A stretch of 64,000 nucleotides of DNA from Clavelina lepadiformis (taxonomy: Eukaryota; Chordata; Ascidiacea; Aplousobranchia; Clavelinidae), in the NCBI RefSeq assembly GCF_947623445.1, contig NC_135244.1, positions 23,994,860 to 24,058,859 of the forward strand, given 5' to 3'. The translations under genes were made by a program, and so were the position numbers. The first letter of the stretch is position 1. Each line of letters begins with the position of its first letter. The notes under the pieces are model-generated. The model did no database searches, was not told the DNA's origin, and worked only from the letters and a program-made list of their open reading frames with translations. Below, in pieces: positions 35,645 to 47,956 of the stretch.

Positions 35645-38600
35645 CGATACACACTCTCTCCTCGCTCACGTAAGTTGATTTGTGTTTGGTGACGTCACCG
35701 TCTTTCAACTTTCCACCCCACGCATATAGAAAGTAGACACATTTGTTCAGAACAAGATCGTTCGGGTCCTGCGAATATGTTAGGAAATGAACTCGCTAAA
35801 TGTATATATTGTTCGATGTTTTACGATAGGCCTTGAACTTTGAGCAGACTACGGACCTGTGCGCCGGTGAACGTTTCAAACGCTTACTTCTGTGTCGAGA
35901 GCTCGTGAGAACGAGATTTTGAGGAAACCGTCTCTGTAAGAACCACGCACATTCTCAAACGAGGCAGGTCCATTGTCAAGAGCGACACCTTCCGGTGCTT
36001 TTGAAGTGAGCCAACGATCTGTGAGTGTCAGTTCACCGCTAGATGGCTCTACCCAACCCACGGCAGCATCGGAGTTCTCCTGCGAGGATGACGTCATGTT
36101 TACATACTACAGGTGGATAATGTCTGGCTCATGCGACCACAAACAACTTGAAAGGTTTTTAACCATTTCTGGCTTTTCCGAGAAACCGACCGCAGCCCAC
36201 TGGTCTTCTTCTACGCGCGCTTTTATTTTGAAATGAACCAATCCGGTTTTTTCCCGGTATTTCCACTCCAACATGTACTCGCATTTGTCGGTCTTGCATT
36301 TCTCTGGATGACGAAACGACCCATTGTTCGATTTGCTTTCGTCATCAGGGTCGTCTGTTTGATAGAAATCATATACTGTAATACTCCAATTCATGAAGCT
36401 GTCCCCAGCTTATTGAAAAAACTTAATTTCTTTCTCAAAGGCGTATTTTCCGTAAGTCAGACATGTTGCCCGCGAAAAGATTAATGTTATTTTAAAATAT
36501 TTAAGTTTCAAAATTTGTCTGAAATCGAAGAAAAACTTAACGGAAAGATGCAAAACCACCTACCATAGAAATTAAATGATGTGGTCCCACGCTGTGACGG
36601 TTTTGTTCCGTGATACTTGAGTTCATTTATCCTGTGAAGGGAAGGTGAAATTGGCGATTCATTTCATCTGATTCACGAAACAAATAAGTGACTTCACCTG
36701 TAATAGTCATAGTCAGTAGCTGCACAACTTTCCAACCCACTCAGTGGTCGGTGGTTGAACAGATAAGGAGTTTGCCCACGGGCCCATATAAGCATCACCT
36801 CGTCGTCCCTCAACGAATGGTCAGAAGGATCGGACGAGACGAGGTTCCTGTGACGTAATAAACGATGACGCGCGATCACTAAGAAATGGGATCAACCATG
36901 CATATCAATCAACATATTAGAGATGTTTCCGTTTCACAATATCGTGTCCAGCTCGGTAAAAGATTTCGGAGGATCTTTCCTTAAAAAAATAAACATGAAC
37001 GCGTCGCGATATACGGCGATGGCGACCTTCTAAACTTCACGTGGAGAATTCCGTCCTCGCGTCGGGCGACGGCCGCTGTGAGGTCATCACTTCCGCCGAA
37101 CCAGGGGTCATGTTTTGGGCTCGCCCTGTCCCTCGTATACATATCCAAGACACGGTGAAGATTGCCCTCCGCCGTCGCTGAGGTTAGAAGAAAATTTAGC
37201 GCTTTGTCTATGACGCCATAAACACATTTGCAGAATAAACCAAATTACCGTAAATTATATCAGAGCAGTCCATTGGATGTAAGATGTCCTTGTAGCCCGG
37301 TCCCGGCTCAACATCGGGCTCCGGCTCAGGATCTCCTTTCGTTTTCCGGTTAGAACTCGGGGAAGATTTGCTATTCGGTTTCGGTTCTGGTTCAGGGGGA
37401 AGTTTGTCTATAAAAGACTCGAAAGTCAGTTGGTCGGAAATAAGAAATTCCAAATTGGTCAAACAATCAACATATTGTGTAGAATATCTAGGTTAATAAT
37501 AAGCAGAAAACATGACACAGTGACATTGTTTCGGTTTTCTTGAAATGACCTTTCACCTGAACTTGGTAGAACGTCATTAAACGTTTTTTTCGCCCACTCG
37601 GCGGCAGCAGAGATGTTTCCAGCGTTGCAAAAAATTTTGATCATATTTTCCTGAACAATTGAAATTTATCAAAAGTCCATTAAAAAATGCCGCCCAGAAT
37701 TTAATCTAAGGCTTACGTCATCATTTCGCTTATCAACCACTACCCGCCGAGCTCTTTGTTGCCCTCTACCGTACTTCAAAGAAATAAATCTTCTGCGCCG
37801 GGTGGCTTCTACGTCTGTTGATAGAGAGCGATGCCACTGGCAATATTAGTGCTACTCAGACGATAGGAATTTTCTTATGAAGTTTACTGTATGTTACGGA
37901 CTATTTTAACCACTGCACCCAAAGATAGTCAATGTACTGACTTTAAGCTACACCAAAATTGCAGCTATGCAAGGATAATGCAATTAATGCAACTATAACT
38001 ATAGATACATGAATTACATCAACTAGTGATTTGTTAGCCAGGGTGGCCTGACGTCATATTCACATCATACCATTGTTATCGGACGTTTCGTCATTAACTC
38101 CGTCATCGCCTTCAGAACTTGAGCTGGTGCTGAGAGGAAAATCCTAAAAAATGCAACAAAATGAGGCAACTGTATGGCATTATGACGTCATGGGTAAAAT
38201 GCACCGCCTCAAATCCAACTGTGTAATAAAAATCCCGGTTCCCAAACAGTTGATGCTTCCTTATGACTGTATTAAACGCCCATGCTACTCTCAAAGTTGT
38301 GTCTGACAAATTGCGGTTTTTAACCTGTTTGTTCCCTCTTGTAAAAAATTTAATTTGCGAATCTTTCACAAAGTTTTTTTTAGGAATTTCACCTCGAAAT
38401 GCTTCGTCATTTGCTTGTTCAAAAAAAGTTTATTTCGGCCCCGATCTGGGATATTTTAATAGAATTTTACATCCCTTGATGATTCCGGTGTATTTAGATT
38501 GATGGTCACCAGCTGGCTGCATTCTGGCTCAAAGTATATGCACAGTCATCATTACCTTGCATTTCTTATCAATGTCATCTGGCCTCCACCCAATGGCGCA

Positions 38601-41328
38601 CCAAGTGTCGGTTTCAACACGCAGAGCAATTTCCACCTGAGGGCGATCGTTGATCAATCTCCAAAAAAGTCTGGAAAATAATAAAATGGGATACGATGAA
38701 AGAAATTTTACGATTTGATTAAAATACCCGAGGGGGAGTCAATTTCGAAAGACTGAAATCTAAAACCAAGCCTGCCAAAAATGTTTCCATAGAAATCTCA
38801 CTCGAACTTGGGATTGTCGTAGAGCACCACCTTGTGGAAGTCCTTTTCATCGGATTCGTCCAACTTTGCCTCTGAAAGCTCCGATTCTAACCAATAAGAA
38901 CAGCAATGACTGGATAGTTAGGATAGTTTGGACAACCTTCGTGCAGAGACCCAAAGTTTGCGAGGGGAAACGTTCAACTTACACGTTAAAATAGAAAAAC
39001 AGTTTGCTTGGCACTAAATAACGGTTTCACTCGTTTTTACTACACGGGGACCATTTTGCAACTTGCTACAGTGCGCAGAGGTAGGTAGTCGGCACTTGAA
39101 AAGAATTGTCGGTAACAGTAAAAAATGGCAAAAACTTGGCAAAAAATGTACTGACGGTTCCGGTATTCGGTACTATTTGAAAAACGTAGTTCGGTTCTTT
39201 TTCGGTACTTGATACCGGTACTTTTTGTGTAAAAGATCCTTCTGCAAATGCAATGTTTGCAGCTATTATGCCCTCTATTATTAGTAAAGGTTACTCCAAG
39301 TCAAAACATATGTGACGTTAATCGCTTGCAATTTTACTTGACATTTTTAGATTAAAAAAGATCAACAGATGCTAAAATTAGTATTAAGGATTAATTAACA
39401 TGTATTTTGGAACACATACTTGTAAAAATTTTGAAATTATCACGTGAAAGTACCGAGTACCGGGACCAACCGAATTTTCTTGAAAAAAGTAATTTGTTAC
39501 AGAGATTCGGTACATTTTTTCAAAAGTACCGACGGTGCAGTAATTCGGTATTGTAGTACCGCGGTTGCCCAACTATGTCAGTGCGCATGCGCAACTTAAC
39601 ATCATCGCATTTTAACGAAGACACCTGGTCCACCTTTCTCGCAACTTCCACCCATCCAGCCCGGTTCGCAGAAGCAGAACTTGCTCGGGAAATTCGTCGA
39701 ATCCACGTCCACGCATCTTCCGTGCGCGCAGTCGCCATCATCCGCGCATTCGTTCTCATGCTCGCACCTGCGCGGAAATCGACTCACATCATCTGACCCC
39801 GTCGCTCGCACTGACCGCTCTTACCTCTCGCCCTCGTATCTCGCCGCGCATGCGCATTTCCCGTTTTCACAAGTACCGCCGTTTAGACACTTGTTGTCAT
39901 AGCAACCACCGTTTACGTCAGCTTTGATGAAATGAAAAAGTTTAATGTTTGAAGAGAGAAAGTTCGGTTGCGCGGATAACTTTAAAACAACTGAACTATT
40001 TTCTTTTCAAATAAAAACCGACCGGAAGCTTACCGTCGGAAACCATTGTGACGTCAGCACATGACCAGAACAAGTATCCATCCGATGTGTTCTGATTGGT
40101 CCATTCTGACGCTTGCTTTATGATACGTAGAACGCAGTGATCGCAGGCAATGTCGCTTTTGAGCGTTACCTCGTGGTTCAGTCTCCTACATCATATGGCC
40201 GCATGGTGGAAAGCGAGAAATAATATCGAAAAAGTACGAAGATGATTATTATTAACTCGCAGGTATTTAATATAAATTCATGATTTATTGTTAACTTTGT
40301 ATTAAAATAAATAGCGACTGACGTGGAATCATCTTTATAAATAAAATTTGAATCTGTTAGCTCAGAAAGAACAGCGCCCTCCGTGTCAAGAAGTTGCAAT
40401 TTGATTCCTCCCTGAAACAATTAAGAAATCTTCTGATCTGGTGTCGATTTTATATCCAGACATGATCGATTATTTGCGCGAATAACACAAAGTGTTTCCG
40501 TCTAAACCTGTTACAAATACAATCTAAATCTGTTGCAATATATTTTATAACAGGCTGCTTATGTCGAAGTCACCACGTTCAATTGTTCATCAACTTAGGC
40601 GTGTTATACAAACTTCACTCATATAACATTAAAATAACAAACAATTATGCATAATATACATGTAATATACGTGATTATAAATAATTAGTTATTATATAAG
40701 ACATATAACCGTTGAAAAGGGTTGCGCATCCACATTCAACTGATTAAACAAGAAATACAAGCCCGATATAAACCGGTGCAATCACTGTGTCAAGGAGAAA
40801 GTAAAGTAAATAATAAAATATAAAAAAAGTCACCAGATGCGGGTAGGCGACGTGCCACGTCACATTGAAGGGTGTTCCCGCCGCCAATGAGGTCATAATT
40901 TTATGTTCTGATTCGTAGAAAAAACGTAAACATGATTGGAATTAACACATAAATCATAGCAATGTGTTAACGGAGTAAAAAACCGTTGAAAACTGAAAAG
41001 GTAGAAATTAATGGGTTGGACAGATCTAATGGCGGTGACGTCATATCGAAAGAAACGTACAGAGCCCGTTCACCTTTGTTAAACGTCATTCCGCAAGGCC
41101 CCTCGCTTTGTGAATTGTCCAGAAAGTCGAACGCGAACGGACGCGCCGGAGGGAAAGTCAAAACCACGTGACCAGTGACGTCATAAAGAAATACCTACCC
41201 GATGCAATAAAGGGTTATGTCATGGATACTGGCAATGTATAAGGTATAGCAGAGTATAATGTACCGACATGCAACACCTATCTCACCACAAGAAGAAATG
41301 TGATCAACGTCGTAAGTGTCTTTGCCAT
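35645..41328 (-). CDS. secreted LPMO-like / EGF / DOMON multidomain protein (segment 1 copy)
   Basis: Nineteen exons join in frame: 41287-41328, 41074-41194, 40834-40907, 40323-40411, 40034-40185, 39825-39921, 39634-39767, 38802-38886, 38556-38670, 38071-38143, 37717-37814, 37557-37650, 37249-37407, 37027-37177, 36698-36847, 36564-36631, 36164-36375, 35888-36079 and 35645-35768. This gives at least 743 residues; the last exon is unresolved. The signal peptide is MAKTLTTLITFLLVVFLYDV, with predicted cleavage leaving His23 first (HVVLTFPPARPF). Residues 23-159 look like an LPMO-like beta-sandwich: PCGM, WHVAYPH (His73, His78), then CDHCVLR and FWSCADV. Two EGF-like modules follow (about 160-236). 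A first DOMON domain (WRLI, WCAIGWRP, MDCSDIIYG, DPWFGGSDDL, LIWARGQ) is split by an acidic and Pro-rich insertion. A second DOMON domain (WAAVGFSEKPEM, DAAVGWV) follows. The domain order is seen in the sequence; copper and haem binding are inferred from the families. The substrate is unknown. Confidence 0.8.
39076..39577. mobile_element. hAT-type element in an intron of the DOMON gene
   Basis: The diverged inverted ends are CAGAGGTAGGTAGTC on the left and, as reverse complement, CATAGTTGGGCAACC on the right. Flanks share CAGTGCG (39069-39075 and 39579-39585), extending to an imperfect 8-bp repeat. The interior is full of GGTACCG-like words in both orientations. It sits in intron 7 (38887-39633). 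No transposase is visible. Confidence 0.6.
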
Positions 41329-43382
41329 TTGCGACCTTCAAAATTGGCGCTCACTTATAACAATGAACTTTTAGAACGTTAGATGACTACAGACTTTCTA
41401 GGCAAAAAATTTAACGTTGAAATTGCTTTATTTGAAGTAAATGAGGTTTTCCTAGAACCCGCTTGAACAACTTTAACTTATGGACGCTATAAAGTTTTCT
41501 ATGAACAAAATGTTTCACGACAATCGCAGAAAGATTTTGTGTCATGATTGATTGATGATGACAACTTCCCAACATTTGAACAATAACAAACAAACTTTGG
41601 AAGAGATCTTTTGTCCTGATCGAGCCCGCTACGTAATTTCTTTCATGTTTAGAAAATGTATCAAAAAAGTTTAATGAGGACTAAAACCTTTGTCGGTTTG
41701 TTTCGCTTCATAAGATAACTTATTCTTTTAGTAAGAGAAAAAAGCTGATCTTACAAAATTTTATAAAACTATTGACAGCCATTATTTCTGTTGATTTAAC
41801 TACATTTACTGAGAAAGGGAAGTTGTAACTAAAAATGTCGAAGAAAATTTCTAACGGTTTTAAAATTTGAATTAAGATTTTAATTTATAAATTTTCTTTG
41901 CAAACTTTCCACTAAACACAACAACGCTTCATACTGACGCTCCGCCCTTGCTACCTGCAAACCCACCAAGTGGATTGCGTAGCTGCTCGATCGCTTCTTT
42001 ATTGCTGTTTCGGTTTTAATTGTTCTTATATGAACTTTTTCATAAAACCGCCACTTAACCGCGGGCGCACCAGTTCCGTTCAGGACTTGAGAGCAAATTT
42101 TGGTCAAGGGAAGGGCTACTTGGGTCTACTTGATACAAACCACACCGTGCAAGCTTATGACTTCATAACACGTAAATGTGTAAAAACAATAGTCCATTGT
42201 GGCCAACAACGAACAAAGTACTTACGTCAGAAATGTTTTTCAAATATTTGCAGTGGAATTATAGCCAATTCAAATCTTTTTGCGCTAAAAACAGAGGATT
42301 TTGTGTTATTTTTTAGTGTACATAAATTTTTCAAGCACAAGTTGTTTTCACTGTGGTCGTATAAAACTTTATCAAACACAGGAAATGTCAGGAAATGTCC
42401 TAAATGATATCCTGGTCCACATTTAAACAGAATATTTTTGATTTGATCCCATTAAAAACCCAATTGGAATAGTTGTCTAAGCTCTAAATAACATCGGAGT
42501 GTTTTGTCAATCATCAGCTTTCAGGGGTCGCCAACACGATGACCGAGGGCACCAGGTCGCCAGTAAACTAGTTGTGAAAGCAGCGCAAATGACCGCTGTT
42601 GTCGCTGTTGCCAACCTTGCTGGATCGTTCCGAATTATTTCAATAAGAATATAGCGCGCAACTTTATATTATTCCAGAAGTGCGTCATCGAACTGGTGAC
42701 CTTTGGTTCTTCTACTGATGGTCAGAAACCTTGAAATCGCCCTCAATTGAAAAATATTGGCGATCCAGACCCAAATGAACAGAGAACCTAAAAATTTCCT
42801 TGAAATTTTGTCTCACTGTGCTTAATGCGTCATGCAATAGTGACGTACGTATTATAATGATTTCTACTTAAAACCCATCAACCACAAATGCGTAACTGCA
42901 GCTGACGCGTTGCACTAATATTACGTCATATCCGCTGTTTCGACAGAGATCAAATTACTGATGCATGTTGCCAGGAATGTGTCATATAATTAGTGCATTT
43001 TTATGAAGAGACTTGGAAGTTTATAGAATTCATCTTTGTGCAGCCCCATGTTAGCTCACATTGCTGTGAAAATGATATTTATGAGCTAACAATGGCGCCA
43101 AAAAGGATCGCATAAGAAGTACCATAAATATTGCACTTGCAAGGCTGACTCGAAAAACGAGATTTCAATTGAAAGGCTACAAATATCTTTTGTTTAGTTT
43201 GTGTCGTCATAATAAGTATATAGAATTGCAACAAAGGGCATAGTTCGTGGTTAGTGCGGCAAGCTATGCAAAGACTGCTTATGGTCAACTTGAATAAATG
43301 CTAGATATTACTGTACTGTACCATACTAGCAGGCAGGCAAGAACTTACATCACTGCAAGTAGGTTGCATGTTTAGCTTAGCC
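41329..43382. other. non-coding, upstream of the LPMO-like/DOMON gene
   Basis: About 2 kb with no recognised exon. A plus-strand frame of 145 codons at 41970-42407 has no recognisable domain and no matching splice structure. The promoter of the minus-strand gene presumably lies near 41330. Confidence 0.45.
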
Positions 43383-44312
43383 TAGTGCAGGGATGGCGAA
43401 CCACTGACCCGCGGGTCACGAAGTGACCCATCACAGATTTTCAGTGACCCACTTGTCTTTTTTTAAATAATGGAATTTAAGCAAATATTTAAGCAAAGAA
43501 TAAATTTTTCTCTATTAAATATTTGTAATAAGGCCCCAACCTATTTTAATCTAGTACCGTACCGAATTGCCATATAGAATAGCAGTCTGACACAACTAAA
43601 GCGGTAGTAGTGCGTTATCAGTATCACGGCAAGTTACTGGGTGCTTATAACGTAATAAAGGTATTGTGCTCTTGATTGTTAGCAAATCATGTTACATATT
43701 TGTACCCTTTAGTGACTGCATGCCTCTTGGCTGTTCAGGATTAGTGTGGTCTGGTAAGCTTTAAACATTTAATGCCTGCAAGTAGGCCTAAGTTTTTATA
43801 TTCTGTTGAGTTGGTCTCTTTGTAGGCCTACTTTGTTTTGCACTAGCGGTAGTTGAGTATAGTCTTTCCAGAAACTCTAAAATGAGTATCTTTTACCTAA
43901 TTATTAACTGTCAGTTCGTTTGCTAGGCCTGTTCGTTTGCTGTTGAAAACCATGCTGAAAATATAATTCTTACAGAGTGGAACTCCCTGCCGAATTCGTT
44001 TGAAACTATGAAAAGATTTGCGATAGCTCTGTTAACGTTGTTTGGTTCTTCATATTCGTGCAAATCTTTAGTTTTGCACATGAATTTTATACAATCAAGT
44101 ACACGGAATCGTCTCAGCTAAGATATGAGTGCTGCATGTGTGAAGCTAAAAACTACGGATTACCAACCAAGGATAATAAGACTTGCAGAGAAGGTGCAGC
44201 AGCAAGTTTCGCATTAACATGTAATTAAATGTATGACCCACTTTCGCTTTTTCAAGGATTAAGGTCTCTTTTGTGACCCATGCACTAAAAAAGGTTCGCC
44301 ATCCCTGCACTA
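43383..44312. mobile_element. hAT-like non-autonomous element (930 bp) at the duplication junction
   Basis: A 20-bp perfect inverted repeat, TAGTGCAGGGATGGCGAACC, bounds the element. GTGACCC words recur near both ends. There is no transposase. The flanks do not form a target duplication: GCTTAGCC on the left, GACTAAAC on the right. The right flank is the one that belongs to the MITE at 25849-26026, so the element's right end is the junction between segments 1 and 2. Confidence 0.8.
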
Positions 44313-47047
44313 GACTAAACCAATGTGGCAATCCTGTGCTTTTTTCCCTCTGTGACAGTGATGCTGTCTTGCGGAAAAAACGAGCGTTTGGTTTGATAAG
44401 ATGTAAAAACATAGGCTACTGAAAAATGCCGCAAAGCTCGGTGTCCCGAAAGGGGGTCATTGAGGCCGTCAGGAATTTGGCCTTTTCAGATGTGGTGAAC
44501 CTAGCTGAGCCTATAACCAAGTGTTGTTCAGTGCAGCCAAATATTGGAGCCTTTTGGAGTGCTTTGGTTGGTGTTGAGTTCATAGGCGTAACCAAATATA
44601 GTTTAGTAACCAAATATGTTAGGCCTAATCGTTTGGTGATTGGTTGCTTTGGTTGGTGTTGAGTTACACTCATAGTTCATGGTCACGTGGTTATAGCTTG
44701 AGGCTTTCTGGCTTTATTCGACGAGTCTCGTATCTATCGGTCGTGAAATATTCCGCAGCCAGAATTCTGATATTATTGAGCTTGCAATCAACTCGACAAA
44801 GTTTGTCCATTTAAAGATTCATTTTATTGACATCGCGATATATTCCAATTCCACTAAGACTAGAACAAGATCACAAAACACAGGCTTGAGTACCAGACTG
44901 ATTACAGTGGAACAGTAATAATAATAACGAATTATTTTAGGTGGCAACCCATATTAATATTCACAGCTTTTCTGGTTAGTGCAGGAAGTCACGTCACAAA
45001 GAAATAAACGTATACGCGACGCGCAGTGTAGTCGTTAGAAATTACTTGCAGGCCGATTACAATATTTGACAGGCAATTTATATCTTGCGAAAAATGCAAA
45101 CATGTGGTTACTGACTTCACATAATTGTATTCAATATTTTGTTTCACTGTTAATTTGCAACTGTTCATACCTCCTACGTCATAGGGTATTTATCGTGTGA
45201 TCGCGTTTATATCATGAAGCACTACGAGCAAGTGGTTGCGCGTACAAGCACAAACAATAAGCGCCATTATTAGAAATAGAAAGAGTGGGAAATGCAACTT
45301 GAAAGGACATTTCCATTTCTCGGTTAAGTGATGGCCGCCCAATTATAGCCGGCAGATGAGTACCCCTTCTCATGTCCTTCACATAGGAGGTGAACACGAG
45401 GATATCAAACCTTCCAATAGAACTAAGGCTACCAAGACACCATTGGTAAAGAAACCGGCAAAAGTAACTTCAACATTTCAGATGGTGAGTGTCATTGTGG
45501 TATTTTGGTCAATTACTTTCAAATTTCTCAGCATTGGTTACAACATTACAAACCACAAATGCTAGACACTTTTATTGGTGGTACCCTTATAACAGATATC
45601 TCGAAATGTTCAAACGTTCACTAGCTCACTTAGGGCATAAAACGAAACTACTTGTAAAATGTTTTGAGTAATATCGTGTGTTCGCATTCACTTTCATCAG
45701 CCGCTATCGGCAGTGAAACGACGAAGTCCACTCTATTATAGCCAGGAACATCCCTATAAATTACTTTGACGGTTGACAGTTCCAGTTTTCCTATCCAACA
45801 GCAGTTATGTAACTGTATATATACATACATAATAACTATATAGATTGCACACAAAGCCAGTATTTTTTCAAAAGCACAGCCTTCCTTATAACTTTATAAG
45901 TATGGCGTCACCATCGCAGTTCTTAACTCCGAGAATAAAAGTTATTATGACGCCATAATAAGCAGAATAAATAGTGTTGGTTTGAAAACTTACCAACCGA
46001 ACAACAAACTTAAACCGAATGCTGCATAGTTCAAGTGGTTTTAGGCGAAGATTGTCGAGAGTCATCTATACGAAATCAGTGGCGTACCGTAACGTAACAA
46101 TTTGGCATCAATCCGGACCATTGATGCCAAAAGGAATAAAGAAATCTAAAAAATACACTGTGCAAGTAGTAATCAATGGTTAATAAATGGTTAGAAATCA
46201 ATGGTTAATAAATGGTAATAAATGGTTAGTAATCAATGGTTAATAAAATAATTTCAACAGAAAGATGAACGCGCAGCGATAGGAATTTACCAAAATTGTT
46301 TCGAGCAAAGTTCTCTATTGTTACGTCATAGAACACTCAACAACGTCGAAGCTCGAAAATAGGCATAAGCAAGCGCATTCTATGGACGAGACCTCCGTTT
46401 TACGTTTTTATTGAAGCTGACAATGACAATTATGACAATTACTATGACAATTCAAGCTCACAACAGGAAGATGAATTTGTGACGTATGCACAGAACTGAC
46501 CACAACCGCGAAAGCTCAGCGGTCCCGAACGGCGACACTGATGCTCTAAGAGCGGTTAAAGTGCTCTCAAAGCACGTTGCACGTGACAAGGAAAACACTG
46601 TTTTGCCGACGTCACATGATGACCTCGCGTCACGCGAAAGTGCTTATGCCTCGATTTGATGATTTCCTGGACAGCTTGTTCAAGCCAGAAAGTAGCAGAA
46701 ATAGTTGAAAGTCTAAAAGTGTTGTGAAATAGAGCAGTAAATCTAGTTCGCGCGTTATTTATGAGAAAGTATTTGCAAGAGAATGTAGAATCGATGAGTT
46801 TTGAATAAATTTGCCGTGAGCTTCGTTTTATTTCATTCCCTTTGATCTGAACAACCTGAACGAGCTGTTGGCTTGATATAAGTCATAGTGAGTTACGTCT
46901 AGCATGTATAGAGGATGCAATGAGCGCAACGAAGAAACACTTTATAAAGAAAAACATTTTTCAAACAACATTAACAACATAAAGAAGCTTCTTATAACAA
47001 TGAGTGAATACCAGGCCTATTAGGCTACCCCATGAAATTCGATTTTC

Positions 47048-47062
47048 GCAGCAGCAGCAGCA
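47048..47062 (+). repeat. (GCA)5 microsatellite
   Basis: Five GCA units, against ten at the equivalent site in segment 1 (28744-28773). Confidence 0.9.
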
Positions 47063-47245
47063 TTAACAAGTGAAAGAGGACAACTCTTTGTGACAACAAC
47101 AACACAGCGTGTTCCAAGGGAGGCTACATCCCTTGTTAAGATAAAGAAGCTGGTCGATATGTTTCCAGCACAGGAAGGATGCAAAGTGGTTACACATCAC
47201 GCCTGTTAGTTACCAGTTAGAAGGTGGAGACATTAGGTTAAGTCG

Positions 47246-47956
47246 TTTTACTCAGCGCCTTTATCTAAAAGCGGCATGCTGGTGAAATTGATACATGCGC
47301 CATATTGACTTGAAAGACTGTTGTCAGATTACAAAAGGTCTCTGACGGTCTCAACGGAATGAGACGTCATGCACTGTTGGAGTCAAGAAAAATTTCGGTT
47401 TAAAAGGGGCGGAGGGGAATATTGAAAAGCACCGGGGCGTAAATAATAGCAAGTTGCAAGGCGGTGAGAAGGACTTTCTGTGCTGAAGAGACGTCGCGAT
47501 GAGATAGTTTGGATAAATGGGACAGATGAATATTTGATGATCAGCAGACACGTGACAATTGAACAATACTTGCCTTGACCATGACGTATAATGAAAGAGC
47601 GAGCGAGGACAGAGCCAGTATTTTTGCGACGATTCATTCATTATACAGACAAAGAAAGTGACGTAATTCAGGAATTCACGGTTTTAAATGTAGATTATCC
47701 ATCGCGTTAATTAACGTAAGTTCCTCCCAGGTCACATACCCAGGCTGCAGCAAAGAGAAGCATCTAAATATAATGGCGATAGCGATCACAAATGACTGAG
47801 TTGTTTTCACAGAGGCCATGACTAGTAGAGCAAATGAAAATGTCGCGGTCCGGAAGGCGAACTAAACCAGGCGTAAAATTCCACGGCGAAACGAACTATT
47901 TGAAGAAATAAAAACACTTCTAACTACAACCCTTGACTCTCCACGCTTAAATAGTC
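47246..47956 (+). promoter_or_regulatory. FUT-B upstream (promoter) block P
   Basis: Near-identical to the block in front of FUT-A, including the stretch ATAAATGGGACAGATGAATA near 47513 that the copies in front of FUT-C and after FUT-D lack in part. Confidence 0.55.

Noticed and set aside
36936-36980. Possible extra small exon in the DOMON gene between 36847 and 37027
   Set aside because: A small in-frame piece (KDPPKSFTELDTIL) could be spliced in, but direct joining of the neighbours gives FRRNLVSSDPSDHSL, which fits the DOMON family better.
41970-42407. A 145-codon plus-strand frame upstream of the DOMON gene
   Set aside because: No recognisable domain, unusual composition and no neighbouring exons; not supported as a gene.
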